Positions 57,825 through 64,000 of a DNA stretch of 64,000 nt are shown piece by piece; positions within the stretch are counted from its first letter, which is position 1; every line of letters begins with the position of its first letter. Below the pieces are notes generated by a model that ran no database searches, was not told the origin of the DNA, and saw only the letters and a program-made list of their open reading frames with translations. The stretch spans positions 248,001 to 312,000 of the forward strand of contig SCPD01000001.1 of NCBI GenBank assembly GCA_005502925.1. The letters are read 5' to 3'. The DNA comes from Rhizobiales bacterium Y(2018) (GTDB taxonomy: Bacteria > Pseudomonadota > Alphaproteobacteria > Rhizobiales > Aestuariivirgaceae). The translations under genes and the position numbers were made by a program.

Positions 57825-59345
57825 ATGCAAGTCTCACCCGATTTCGACGTATTCCGTCGCGTCTATGAGTCTGGCGAAGCCCAGATTCTCTCCACCCGCC
57901 TCGTCGCGGATCTCGAAACCCCCGTCTCGGCCATGCTCAAGCTCGCCCGCAATGCGCGCTACTCGTTCCTGCTCGAGTCGGTCGAAGGCGGCGCTGTCCG
58001 CGGGCGCTATTCCATCATCGGTATGCGGCCCGACGTCATCTGGAAGGTCGAGGGCCGCAAGACCCTGATCAACCGCCGGGCGCTCTACAATCCGGACGGT
58101 CCCTTCGAGGCGGTCGACCTCGACCCGCTCCCCGCTTTGCGCGCCCTCCTCAAGGAAAGCCGCATCAAGCTGCCGCAGGACGCGCCGCCGATGGCGGCCG
58201 GCGTCTTCGGCTATATGGGCTATGACATGGTGCGGCTGATGGAAGACCTTCCCGCTCCCAATCCGGATGTGCTCGGTCTTCCCGACAGCATGCTGATCCG
58301 CCCCACCATCATGGCGATCTTCGATTCCGTGAAGGACGATGTGACCGTGGTGACGCCGGTCTATCCGGAAAGCGATATCAGCGCCAAGGCCGCCTTTGCG
58401 CGGGCCGAGGAGCGTCTCGCTTATGTCGTCGAGGCTCTCGACCGGCCGCTCGATCACGGCATGATGGGCCGCGCCGATGTGCCGGCGATCGGGGAAGCGC
58501 GCTCCAACACCAGTCCTCAGGACTACATGGGCATGGTGGACAAAGCGAAGGACTTTATCGCCGCCGGCGACATCTTCCAGGTGGTGCTGTCGCAGCGCTT
58601 CGAATCCGACTTCACCTTGCCGCCCTTCTCGCTCTACCGCTCGCTCCGGCGCGTCAATCCCTCGCCCTTCCTCTATTATCTCGACTTCGACCGCTTCGCG
58701 ATCATCGGCTCATCGCCCGAGATCCTGGTGCGGGTGCGCGACGGCAAGGTCACGATCCGGCCGATCGCCGGAACCAGGCGGCGCGGCGAAACGCCGAGCG
58801 AGGACCGCGCCCTGGCGGACGAGCTGCTCGCCGATCCGAAGGAGCGCGCCGAGCATCTGATGCTGCTCGATCTCGGGCGCAACGATGTCGGCCGCGTCGC
58901 CGAGATCGGCTCGATCAAGGTGACCGACCAGTTCATTCTCGAGTATTACAGTCATGTGATGCATATCGTGTCGAATGTCGAAGGCCAGCTGGCCAAGAAG
59001 CACGATGCGATCGACGCGCTGGTGGCAGGCTTTCCGGCCGGCACCGTGTCGGGGGCGCCTAAGGTGCGGGCCATGCAGATCATCGATGAGCTCGAGCACG
59101 AGAAACGCGGCGCCTATGCCGGCTGTGCCGGATATTTCTCGGCCGATGGCGACATGGACACCTGCATCATGCTGCGTACCGCGATCGTGAAGGACGGCAA
59201 GATGTATGTGCAGGCGGGCGCCGGCGTCGTCGCCGACAGCGTTCCCGCCTCCGAGCACACCGAATGCGTGAACAAGGCCAAGGCGCTGTTCCGCGCCGCC
59301 GATGACGCGGTCCGCTTCGCCGGCCGCGCCGGGAGGGGACAATGA
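57825..59345 (+). CDS. trpE: Anthranilate synthase component I
   Basis: 506 residues. Makes anthranilate from chorismate with TrpG. N-terminal regulatory domain has LLESVEGGAVRGRYSIIGMR (LLES, the tryptophan feedback site), and the chorismate domain shows RRVNPSPFLYYLDFDRFAII, RPIAGTRRRGETPSEDRALA, LMLLDLGRNDVGRVAEIGSI and HIVSNVEGQL. It is a stand-alone TrpE, not the TrpE(G) fusion found in Rhizobium and Agrobacterium. trpG follows after 259 bp interrupted by repeats. Confidence 0.97.
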   Translation: MQVSPDFDVFRRVYESGEAQILSTRLVADLETPVSAMLKLARNARYSFLLESVEGGAVRGRYSIIGMRPDVIWKVEGRKTLINRRALYNPDGPFEAVDLDPLPALRALLKESRIKLPQDAPPMAAGVFGYMGYDMVRLMEDLPAPNPDVLGLPDSMLIRPTIMAIFDSVKDDVTVVTPVYPESDISAKAAFARAEERLAYVVEALDRPLDHGMMGRADVPAIGEARSNTSPQDYMGMVDKAKDFIAAGDIFQVVLSQRFESDFTLPPFSLYRSLRRVNPSPFLYYLDFDRFAIIGSSPEILVRVRDGKVTIRPIAGTRRRGETPSEDRALADELLADPKERAEHLMLLDLGRNDVGRVAEIGSIKVTDQFILEYYSHVMHIVSNVEGQLAKKHDAIDALVAGFPAGTVSGAPKVRAMQIIDELEHEKRGAYAGCAGYFSADGDMDTCIMLRTAIVKDGKMYVQAGAGVVADSVPASEHTECVNKAKALFRAADDAVRFAGRAGRGQ

Positions 59346-59381
59346 AACCTCATCCCCGCTCGCAAACTCTGTGTGCGTTTC

Positions 59382-59429
59382 CCCTTCTCCCGCTTGCGGG
59401 AGAAGGTGCCCGAAGGGCGGATGAGGGTG
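59382..59429 (+). repeat. Palindromic repeat (REP-like), copy 1 of an inverted pair
   Basis: CCCTTCTCCCGC at 59382 starts a palindrome with GCGGGAGAAGG, followed by GATGAGGGTG ending at 59429. A second copy on the opposite strand lies at 59504-59552. This is a repeat type I know from Rhizobiales and Bradyrhizobium genomes. Confidence 0.8.
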
Positions 59430-59503
59430 TTCCCTCCGCCCGTGAAGAGCGCCCAGCTGACACGCCTTTCTTTAATCTTTGCGCACTGAATTCACTGCAC
59501 CAA

Positions 59504-59552
59504 CACCCTCATCCGGTCTGCCGGCCACCTTCTCCCGCAAGCGGGAGAAGGG
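59504..59552 (-). repeat. Palindromic repeat (REP-like), copy 2 of an inverted pair
   Basis: Reads CACCCTCATCC at 59504 and ends with the CTTCTCCCGC/GCGGGAGAAG palindrome at 59552. Reversed, it matches copy 1 along its whole length except for a few bases in the middle (GGCCGGCAGACC versus GCCCGAAGGG). The 74 bp between the copies hold no gene. Confidence 0.8.
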
Positions 59553-59604
59553 AAGAACTTGGCGTTGTCCTCGCGGTTCGAGCTAATGAGAGGAGGCATC
59601 ACTC

Positions 59605-60180
59605 ATGATCATCCTCATCGACAATTACGACAGCTTCACCTGGAACCTCTATCACTTCCTCGGCGATCTCGGTGCCGAGACGGTGGTGCACCGCAACGAC
59701 AAAATCAGTGTCGGCCAGGTGCTGTCGGCGAGACCCAAGGCGATCGTGCTGTCGCCCGGCCCCTGCACGCCCAATGAGGCCGGCATCTGCCTCGACCTCA
59801 TCGCTCAGGCGCAGGACCAGGTGCCGATCCTCGGCGTCTGCCTCGGCCACCAGGCGATCGGCCAGGCTTTCGGCGGCAAGGTCATCCGGGCGCCGCAGCT
59901 GATGCATGGCAAGATGTCGGGCATCCGCCATCAGGCCAAGGGCATCTTCGCCAAGGTACCTGACGATTTCGCTGCGACGCGTTATCATTCCCTCATCGTC
60001 GAGCGTGACAGCCTGCCCGCCAGTCTGGAAATCACAGCCGAAACCGAGGACGGGATCATCATGGGCCTGCAGCACAAGACCAAGCCCATCCATGGGGTGC
60101 AGTTCCATCCGGAGAGCATTGCCTCCGAGCATGGTCACACTCTATTGAAGAACTTCCTCGAACAGGCGGGGGCACTTTAA
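59605..60180 (+). CDS. trpG: Anthranilate synthase component II (glutamine amidotransferase)
   Basis: 191 residues. Delivers ammonia from glutamine to TrpE. Class I amidotransferase triad: Cys79 in [16 protein letters not shown], His168 and Glu170 in [14 protein letters not shown], and [11 protein letters not shown] opener. A strong AGGAGG lies 8 bases before the ATG, which suits a gene translated independently after the repeat-filled gap. It may also serve PABA synthesis, as in some bacteria. trpD starts in its stop codon (TAATG). Confidence 0.96.
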   Translation: MIILIDNYDSFTWNLYHFLGDLGAETVVHRNDKISVGQVLSARPKAIVLSPGPCTPNEAGICLDLIAQAQDQVPILGVCLGHQAIGQAFGGKVIRAPQLMHGKMSGIRHQAKGIFAKVPDDFAATRYHSLIVERDSLPASLEITAETEDGIIMGLQHKTKPIHGVQFHPESIASEHGHTLLKNFLEQAGAL

Positions 60181-61196
60181 TGACCATGGACCTCAAATCC
60201 CTCATCGGCAAAGCGGCCAACGGCCAGGCCTTGACGCGCGAGGAGGCCCGTGCGGCCTTCGACGTGCTGATGTCGGGCGAAGCGACGCCTTCGCAGATCG
60301 GCGGTTTCCTGATGGCGCTCAGGGTGCGCGGCGAGACGGTGGACGAGATCACCGGCGCCGTCGAGATCATGCGTGAGAAGATGACACCGGTCGTGGCTCC
60401 CGCCGATGCCATCGATATCGTGGGCACCGGCGGCGATGCGTCGGGCTCCTACAATATCTCGACCTGCGCGGCCTTCGTCACCGCCGGCACGGGGCTGAAG
60501 ATCGCCAAGCACGGCAACCGGGCGCTCTCGTCAAAATCGGGATCGGCCGATGTGCTGATGGCGCTCGGCATCAAGATTGATCTGACGCCCGATCAGATCA
60601 GCCACTGTATCAGTGAAGCCGGCTGCGGCTTCATGTTCGCGCCGGCGCATCATTCCTCGATGAAACATGTCGGGCCCTCGCGTGTCGAGCTCGGCACGCG
60701 GACGATCTTCAATCTGCTCGGCCCCCTCTCCAATCCGGCGGGCGTCAAGCGCCAGGTCACCGGCGTTTTCGCCAAGGCCTGGGTCGAGCCCCTCGCTCAT
60801 GTGCTCAACAATCTGGGCTCCGAACGTGCCTGGATCTGTCACGGCGAAGGCGGCTTCGACGAGATCGTGCCCTCGGGCACGACCTGGATCGCCGAGTTGA
60901 AGGACGGGAAAGTCACCTCGATAGAGATCAAGCCGGAAGATGTCGGCATCGCCCGCTCTTCGGCCGCCGATCTCAAGGGCGGCGATGCGGCCCAGAATGC
61001 CGAAGCGCTCCGCGGTGTGCTGGAAGGCAAGAAGAACGCCTTCCGCGACGCCGCGGTGATGACGGCCGCCGCCGCTCTCCTCGTTGCCGACAAGGCCAAG
61101 GACTTGAAGGAAGGCGTGGCGCAGGCGCAGAAGTCGATCGATGGCGGCGGCGCCCGCGGCGTGCTGGAGAAGCTCGTAAAGGTGTCGAATGGTTGA
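60180..61196 (+). CDS. trpD: Anthranilate phosphoribosyltransferase
   Basis: 338 residues. Joins anthranilate to [18 protein letters not shown] at about 81-94 is the PRPP loop (usually GTGGDGLGTFNIST), and [20 protein letters not shown] and [20 protein letters not shown] are conserved. Overlaps trpG by one base (TAATG), so translation is coupled. trpC follows after 58 bp. Confidence 0.96.
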   Translation: MTMDLKSLIGKAANGQALTREEARAAFDVLMSGEATPSQIGGFLMALRVRGETVDEITGAVEIMREKMTPVVAPADAIDIVGTGGDASGSYNISTCAAFVTAGTGLKIAKHGNRALSSKSGSADVLMALGIKIDLTPDQISHCISEAGCGFMFAPAHHSSMKHVGPSRVELGTRTIFNLLGPLSNPAGVKRQVTGVFAKAWVEPLAHVLNNLGSERAWICHGEGGFDEIVPSGTTWIAELKDGKVTSIEIKPEDVGIARSSAADLKGGDAAQNAEALRGVLEGKKNAFRDAAVMTAAAALLVADKAKDLKEGVAQAQKSIDGGGARGVLEKLVKVSNG

Positions 61197-61254
61197 GCGA
61201 GCCTATCTCCACCCTATCCGTCACCCCGGCGAAAGATGAGAAAGAGGTGCAGTA

Positions 61255-62049
61255 GTGGCCACCATTCTCGACAAGATCGCCACCTATAAACGCGAGGAAG
61301 TCGCCAAGGCGAAAGCCGAGATCGCAGAGCGCGAGCTCGACGTGATGGCGCTCGACGCGCCGCCGGTGCGCGGTTTCGCGGCGGCGCTCGACGCCAGGAT
61401 CGCGCAAGGCCAATGGGCACTTATCGCCGAGATCAAGAAGGCGAGCCCATCCAAAGGCCTGATCCGGCCCGACTTCAACCCGCCGCAGCTGGCAATGGCC
61501 TATGAGGATGGCGGGGCGGCTTGCCTCTCCGTCCTCACCGACACGCCCTCTTTCCAGGGCGCGCCCGAATATCTGGGCGCGGCGCGGGCGGTGACGCAGC
61601 TCCCGGCCTTGCGCAAGGACTTCATGCTCGATCCCTATCAGGTGGCGGAAGCGCGCGCCTGGGGCGCCGACTGCATCCTGCTCATCATGGCGATGATCGA
61701 CGACGCGCTCGCCTGCGAGCTCGAGGCAGCCGCCTTCGACTGGGGCATGGATGTGCTGGCGGAAGTGCATGACGAGAAGGAGCTCGAGCGCGCGCTCAAG
61801 CTCTCGACCCGGCTGATCGGCATCAACAACCGCAATCTCCACACCTTCGAGACGACGCTCGAAACAACCGAGCGCCTGGCGCCGATGGTGCCCAAGGAGC
61901 GGCTCATCGTCGGTGAAAGCGGCCTCTTCACGCCCGCCGATCTGGCGCGGCTGTCCAAGGCCGGCGTCAACACGTTCCTCATCGGCGAAAGCCTGATGCG
62001 GCAGGAAGATGTCGCGGCCGCAACCCGTGCTATCCTGAAGCAGCCATGA
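61255..62049 (+). CDS. trpC: Indole-3-glycerol phosphate synthase
   Basis: 264 residues from GTG 61255. TIM barrel that closes the indole ring. [15 protein letters not shown] (about 55-69) contains the catalytic Lys, then [60 protein letters not shown], and [14 protein letters not shown] near the end. Overlaps moaC by 4 bp. trpF, trpB and trpA are not in the window. Confidence 0.97.
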   Translation: MATILDKIATYKREEVAKAKAEIAERELDVMALDAPPVRGFAAALDARIAQGQWALIAEIKKASPSKGLIRPDFNPPQLAMAYEDGGAACLSVLTDTPSFQGAPEYLGAARAVTQLPALRKDFMLDPYQVAEARAWGADCILLIMAMIDDALACELEAAAFDWGMDVLAEVHDEKELERALKLSTRLIGINNRNLHTFETTLETTERLAPMVPKERLIVGESGLFTPADLARLSKAGVNTFLIGESLMRQEDVAAATRAILKQP

Positions 62050-62522
62050 GCAAGCTCACCCATCTCGACGATAAGGGCCAGGCCCGCATGGTCGATGTCT
62101 CGGCCAAGGACGTCACGACCAGGCTCGCCACCGCAAAGGGCCGCATCACGATGACGGCCGAAACGCTGGCGATGATCGGCGAGGGTCGCGCCAAGAAGGG
62201 CGATGTCCTGGCGGCGGCGCGTATCGCCGGCATCATGGCGGCGAAGAAGGCGCATGAGCTGATCCCTCTCTGCCATCCGCTGCTGATCGCCGGAGTCACC
62301 GTCGAATTTACGCCCGACACCAAGACGTCGGCGATCGAAGTCGAGGCCACGGTCAAGGTCGAAGGCAAGACCGGTGTCGAGATGGAGGCGCTCACCGCGG
62401 TATCGGTCGCCTGCCTCACCATCTACGACATGTGCAAATCGGCCGACCGGGCGATGCGCATCGGCGATATCCGCCTCGTCGAAAAGTCGGGCGGCAAGTC
62501 CGGCCATTACACCGGAGACTGA
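62046..62522 (+). CDS. moaC: Cyclic pyranopterin monophosphate synthase
   Basis: 158 residues. Second step of molybdenum cofactor synthesis, acting after MoaA. The active-site segments are clear: [36 protein letters not shown] (His-Pro loop) and [13 protein letters not shown]. Starts 4 bp before the trpC stop and ends 2 bp before moeA, showing the Moco genes are coupled to trp genes, as known in alphaproteobacteria. Confidence 0.96.
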   Translation: MSKLTHLDDKGQARMVDVSAKDVTTRLATAKGRITMTAETLAMIGEGRAKKGDVLAAARIAGIMAAKKAHELIPLCHPLLIAGVTVEFTPDTKTSAIEVEATVKVEGKTGVEMEALTAVSVACLTIYDMCKSADRAMRIGDIRLVEKSGGKSGHYTGD

Positions 62523-62524
62523 CC

Positions 62525-63730
62525 ATGGCGCTGATGCCGGTGGTCGAGGCCAAGGACCGCATCCTCAAAGACGCCAAGGCGCTGCCGCGCGAAAACGTCC
62601 CGCTCCATCAGTGCGCCGGCCGGGTGCTCGCCGCCGGCATCAAAGCGAAGCGCGACCAGCCCCCCTTCCCGGCCTCCGCCATGGACGGCTATGCGGTGCG
62701 CTTCGCCGATGTCCAGGCCGTTCCCGTGAGCCTCAAGGTCGTCGGCACGGCGCCGGCCGGCCATGGCTTCGGCGGGACGGTCAAGGCCGGCCAGGCGGTA
62801 CGCATCTTCACCGGGGCGCCAGTCCCCAAGGGCGCCGACACGGTCGTCATCCAGGAGAATACCGAGGCCGCGGATGGTCAGGTCGCCGTCACCGTGGCCG
62901 CCCAGCGCGAGGGCCAGCATATCAGGCGCAAGGGCCTCGACTTTGCCAAAGGCGAGGAGCTGCTTCGCCGTGGGACCCTGCTCGGAGCCCGCGAGATCGG
63001 ACTGGCCGCGGCGATGAACTGGCCGGACCTTCCGGTCACCAAGCGGCCAAAGGTGGCAATTTTCACCACCGGCGATGAGCTGGTGTCACCCGGCACGACG
63101 CCGCGGGCCGACCAGATCGTTTCCTCGAACAGTTTCGCCCTTTCGGCCTTTGTACGCCGTTATGGCGGCGAGGCGGTCGACCTCGGCATCATCCCGGACA
63201 ATCTCAAAGCCATTTCCAGGGCCGTCCGAAAGGCTTCGGGCGCGGAAGTCCTTCTGACGACCGGTGGAGCCTCGGTCGGCGATCACGACCTTGTCCAGGC
63301 TGCCCTAAAGGCAGAAGGCATTGCGCTCGATTTCTGGAAAATCGCGCTTCGGCCGGGGAAACCGCTGATGTTCGCCCGGAATGGCAAGCAGCGGATTCTG
63401 GGCCTTCCCGGCAATCCCGTCTCGGCGCTCGTCTGCGCGCGGATTTTCCTCAAACCGCTGCTTTCGGCCCTGCTCGGGCTTCCGCCCGCGAATGATGTCG
63501 TCAAGGCCAGGCTCGGTTCCGATTTACCGGCCAATGACCAAAGACAGGATTATCTTCGGGCTACGGTCGCCAGGGGCGGCGACGGGAGCTTTGAGGCCAC
63601 CCCCTTCAAGCTCCAGGACTCGTCGATGCAGCGCGCTCTGACCCAGGCGCACGGGCTCATTGTCCGGCCCCCCTTCGCGCCAGCCGTCCGTGCCGGCGAC
63701 CTCGTCGACCTTCTGCTCCTCGATTTTTGA
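62525..63730 (+). CDS. moeA: Molybdopterin molybdotransferase
   Basis: 401 residues from ATG 62525. Inserts molybdate into adenylated molybdopterin. PPFPASAMDGYAVRFADVQA is the MoeA N-terminal motif, then GAPVPKGADTVVIQENTEA, IFTTGDELVSPGTTPRADQI, and the catalytic LTTGGASVGDHDLV, and GLPGNPVSALVCARIFLKP. The longer open frame to 62432 does not resemble the family. It follows moaC by 2 bp. No moeA stop-proximal terminator is seen before lexA. Confidence 0.95.
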   Translation: MALMPVVEAKDRILKDAKALPRENVPLHQCAGRVLAAGIKAKRDQPPFPASAMDGYAVRFADVQAVPVSLKVVGTAPAGHGFGGTVKAGQAVRIFTGAPVPKGADTVVIQENTEAADGQVAVTVAAQREGQHIRRKGLDFAKGEELLRRGTLLGAREIGLAAAMNWPDLPVTKRPKVAIFTTGDELVSPGTTPRADQIVSSNSFALSAFVRRYGGEAVDLGIIPDNLKAISRAVRKASGAEVLLTTGGASVGDHDLVQAALKAEGIALDFWKIALRPGKPLMFARNGKQRILGLPGNPVSALVCARIFLKPLLSALLGLPPANDVVKARLGSDLPANDQRQDYLRATVARGGDGSFEATPFKLQDSSMQRALTQAHGLIVRPPFAPAVRAGDLVDLLLLDF

Positions 63731-63754
63731 ACGCCCGGCCAATTTAAGCTTGCT

Positions 63755-63769
63755 GAACCAAACGGGAAC
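63755..63769. promoter_or_regulatory. SOS box 1 upstream of lexA
   Basis: GAAC at 63755-63758, seven bases, GAAC at 63766-63769: the alphaproteobacterial LexA direct-repeat operator GAAC-N7-GAAC. It lies 86 bp before the lexA start and 25 bp after the moeA stop. Confidence 0.75.
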
Positions 63770-63819
63770 GCATATCCTCGTTTTGTATTTGTTCCGATTC
63801 TAGCTGCACGACTTCCCCG

Positions 63820-63834
63820 GAACGTTCTTTGAAC
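63820..63834. promoter_or_regulatory. SOS box 2 upstream of lexA
   Basis: GAAC at 63820-63823, GTTCTTT, GAAC at 63831-63834: a second perfect GAAC-N7-GAAC site, ending 10 bp before the lexA start codon. Start-to-start distance to box 1 is 65 bp. Confidence 0.82.
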
Positions 63835-63844
63835 AGGTCACGCC

Positions 63845-64000
63845 ATGCTGACACGCAAACAACTCGAACTGCTCCTTTTCATCAATGAACGTCTCAAAGA
63901 GGACGGCGTGTCGCCCTCTTTCGAGGAGATGAAGGACGCGCTGAACCTCCAGTCGAAGTCCGGCATCCACCGGCTGATCCTGGCGCTCGAGGAGCGCGGC
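63845..64000 (+). CDS. lexA: LexA repressor, N-terminal part
   Basis: 52 codons from ATG 63845 to the window edge. The visible part is the LexA DNA-binding domain: [20 protein letters not shown], then [20 protein letters not shown] and [12 protein letters not shown]. The protease domain lies outside. LexA represses SOS genes and its own; two SOS boxes precede it. A position after moaC-moeA is usual in Rhizobiales. Confidence 0.95.
   Translation, partial: MLTRKQLELLLFINERLKEDGVSPSFEEMKDALNLQSKSGIHRLILALEERG

Overview
The window comes from a GC-rich alphaproteobacterial chromosome, most likely of the order Hyphomicrobiales (Rhizobiales). The evidence is the E1-beta subunit with its own N-terminal lipoyl domain, the order tpiA/secG/pyrG/kdsA/eno/ftsB/pdhABC/lpd, the order ppiD-trpE-trpG-trpD-trpC-moaC-moeA-lexA, alphaproteobacterial SOS boxes (GAAC-N7-GAAC), and palindromic intergenic repeats of the kind common in this order. 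I see no tRNA, rRNA, CRISPR array, transposase or prophage gene.

Layout. 1-2408 (minus): the start of a CorA-like transporter, then tdh-kbl (threonine to glycine). 2543-3067: a DUF2199 protein. 3071-10226 (minus): pyruvate dehydrogenase cluster lpdA, SGNH hydrolase, zinc-ribbon-like protein, pdhC, pdhB, small membrane protein, pdhA, then ftsB. 10312-13140: Rrf2-type and MmyB-type regulators, an MFS exporter and a small conserved protein. 13214-15867: groESL behind a RpoH-like promoter and a degraded CIRCE, a strong terminator, and a small tail-anchored protein whose head resembles sigma-70 region 1.1. 15868-22567 (minus): a GDP-mannose and mannan module (GT4 fusion, GH130, phosphomannomutase, mannose-1-phosphate guanylyltransferase). 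22647-23210: csbD and a 46-residue protein gene. 23555-32264 (minus): LuxR/MalT-like regulator, histone-deacetylase-like amidohydrolase and a complete LivKGFHM-type ABC transporter. 32267-37356: composite repeat, orphan terminator, DapA-like aldolase, IclR regulator, GMC oxidoreductase and MHS-family transporter. 37340-44082 (minus): discoidin-like membrane protein, eno, kdsA, PaaI-like thioesterase, VOC protein and MscS channel. 44132-49691 (plus): LacI regulator, binding protein, unusual permease, GH1 beta-glucosidase and SDR. 49701-50776: Xre-RES toxin-antitoxin pair. 50788-55666: pyrG, secG, a TetR/DUF1772 pair, a small protein and tpiA. 55898-64000 (plus): ppiD, trpE, trpG, trpD, trpC, moaC, moeA and the start of lexA.

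Reading the minus strand from tpiA to lpdA recovers a core-gene array that is compact in many Rhizobiales. Here it is opened in three places by accessory blocks of about 2, 10.5 and 28 kb. The most interesting items are the sigma-1.1-like membrane protein after groEL, the amino-acid-type permease with a binding-protein-like lobe inside its membrane domain and no ATPase gene beside it, the GT4/GH130 GDP-mannose locus, and the deacetylase joined to a Liv-type importer.
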